Assembly: GCA_900765525.1 (NCBI GenBank)
Contig: CAAFRY010000101.1
Span: forward strand, 1-16,125
DNA from: an uncultured Blautia sp.
Lineage (GTDB): Bacteria > Bacillota > Clostridia > Lachnospirales > Lachnospiraceae
DNA: 16,125 bases
Direction of reading: 5' to 3'
Shown piece after piece: positions 15,680-16,125 of this stretch. A model generated the notes under the pieces. That model did not search any database. It saw only the letters and a program-made list of their open reading frames with translations, and had not been told where the DNA came from. Position 1 is the first letter of the stretch. Every line of letters begins with the position of its first letter. The translations under genes were made by a program, and so were the position numbers.

Positions 15680-16125
15680 TATAAAAGATAGAATTAAATT
15701 CTATCAAACCATAAAGGGAAAAATAAGATTTTCCTATTATGTTATTCTTGGAATAGTGTTTTTGATATTGTCTGTTACTTATATAGTATCAAAACAAATT
15801 ATTGAGCGCAATGCGGTAGAAAGCCGCATGAGCGCTCTAAAAGTGTTTGCACAAAGGCTGGATTCCCAAGCTGAATATATTTTAAATTTAAGCGACTTGA
15901 TTTACAATAGCTCGGCAGTGAATAAGTATATACAGGAAATGGCCAAGAGTACGGATATTTATGAAAAGCATTATTATTATACAAAACTTTATCAGACTAT
16001 GCAGGACTTTACGGATACTATACGAAATAGTGGAAGAGATTATCAGATAGTGTTATTTAATGAGCAGCAGGGGATTTTATATTATTCCTGGGAATATGAG
16101 GTTCCCCAGACTAACGCCGTAAGTA
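15657..16125 (+). CDS. Sensor histidine kinase, N-terminal part (YesM-like), runs off the window
   Basis: An open frame continues to the window end (156 full codons). It opens MTEKKWVSIKDRIKFYQ, has a membrane span at about residues 24-45 (FSYYVILGIVFLILSVTYIVS), and then an extracytoplasmic helical region with 'ERNAVESRMSALKVFAQRLDSQAEYILNLSDLIYNSSAVNKYIQ' and 'YQTMQDFTDTIRNSGRDYQIVLF'. This is the typical sensor half of YesM/LytS-type two-component kinases that control sugar ABC operons in Firmicutes; HAMP and kinase domains would lie beyond the window. The start is the only Met after an in-frame TGA at 15651, and overlaps the last 23 bases of the sulfatase gene. No strong ribosome binding site precedes it, fitting translation by coupling. 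A partner AraC-type response regulator would be expected next. Confidence 0.8.
   Translation, partial: MTEKKWVSIKDRIKFYQTIKGKIRFSYYVILGIVFLILSVTYIVSKQIIERNAVESRMSALKVFAQRLDSQAEYILNLSDLIYNSSAVNKYIQEMAKSTDIYEKHYYYTKLYQTMQDFTDTIRNSGRDYQIVLFNEQQGILYYSWEYEVPQTNAVS

Overview
The window looks like chromosomal DNA of a spore-forming gut Firmicute, most likely a Lachnospiraceae (Blautia/Ruminococcus-like) bacterium. The grounds are a clear sporulation sigma factor G, a GH112 galactosyl-N-acetylhexosamine phosphorylase typical of host-glycan users, a lysine riboswitch of Firmicute type, AGGAGG-type ribosome binding sites and moderate GC. This is inference from gene content; no rRNA or other species marker is present.

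Layout. (1) 1-110: hairpin-rich intergenic block with terminator-like elements facing both ways. (2) 242-3368: an uncharacterised protein with an XRE-like helix-turn-helix segment, then a membrane-anchored Ser/Thr-kinase-like protein with an extracytoplasmic Big_2 (Ig-like) tail; probably one transcription unit and probably a signalling pair. (3) 3558-5723: GH112 phosphorylase for Gal-beta-1,3-(GlcNAc/GalNAc)-type disaccharides. (4) 5790-7987 (minus): MATE efflux transporter and AraC-type regulator, overlapping by 4 bases and convergent with GH112. (5) 8102-8881 (minus): sigG. (6) 9023-11099: a complete lysine-responsive unit of sigma-A promoter, L-box riboswitch, terminator, unusual perfect hairpin, NhaC-family transporter (candidate lysine importer, LysW type) and terminator. 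(7) 11227-16125 (plus, runs off the end): lipoprotein sugar-binding protein, two MalF/MalG-type permeases, a signal-peptide-less sulfatase and the start of a YesM-like sensor histidine kinase.

How they work together. Region 7 reads as a carbohydrate-import operon in which a (possibly sulfated) sugar is imported and desulfated inside the cell; overlapping reading frames couple permease, sulfatase and sensor kinase. Its ATPase is not in the window, so it probably uses a shared MsmK/MalK-type ATPase. GH112 gives an independent route for phosphorolysis of mucin- or milk-type disaccharides. Together they suggest host-glycan foraging. The lysine unit and sigG are unrelated housekeeping/sporulation functions lying between.

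The least explained parts are the HTH/kinase-Big_2 pair, the cytosolic sulfatase coupled to an ABC importer, and the perfect 15-bp hairpin between the lysine-riboswitch terminator and its gene.
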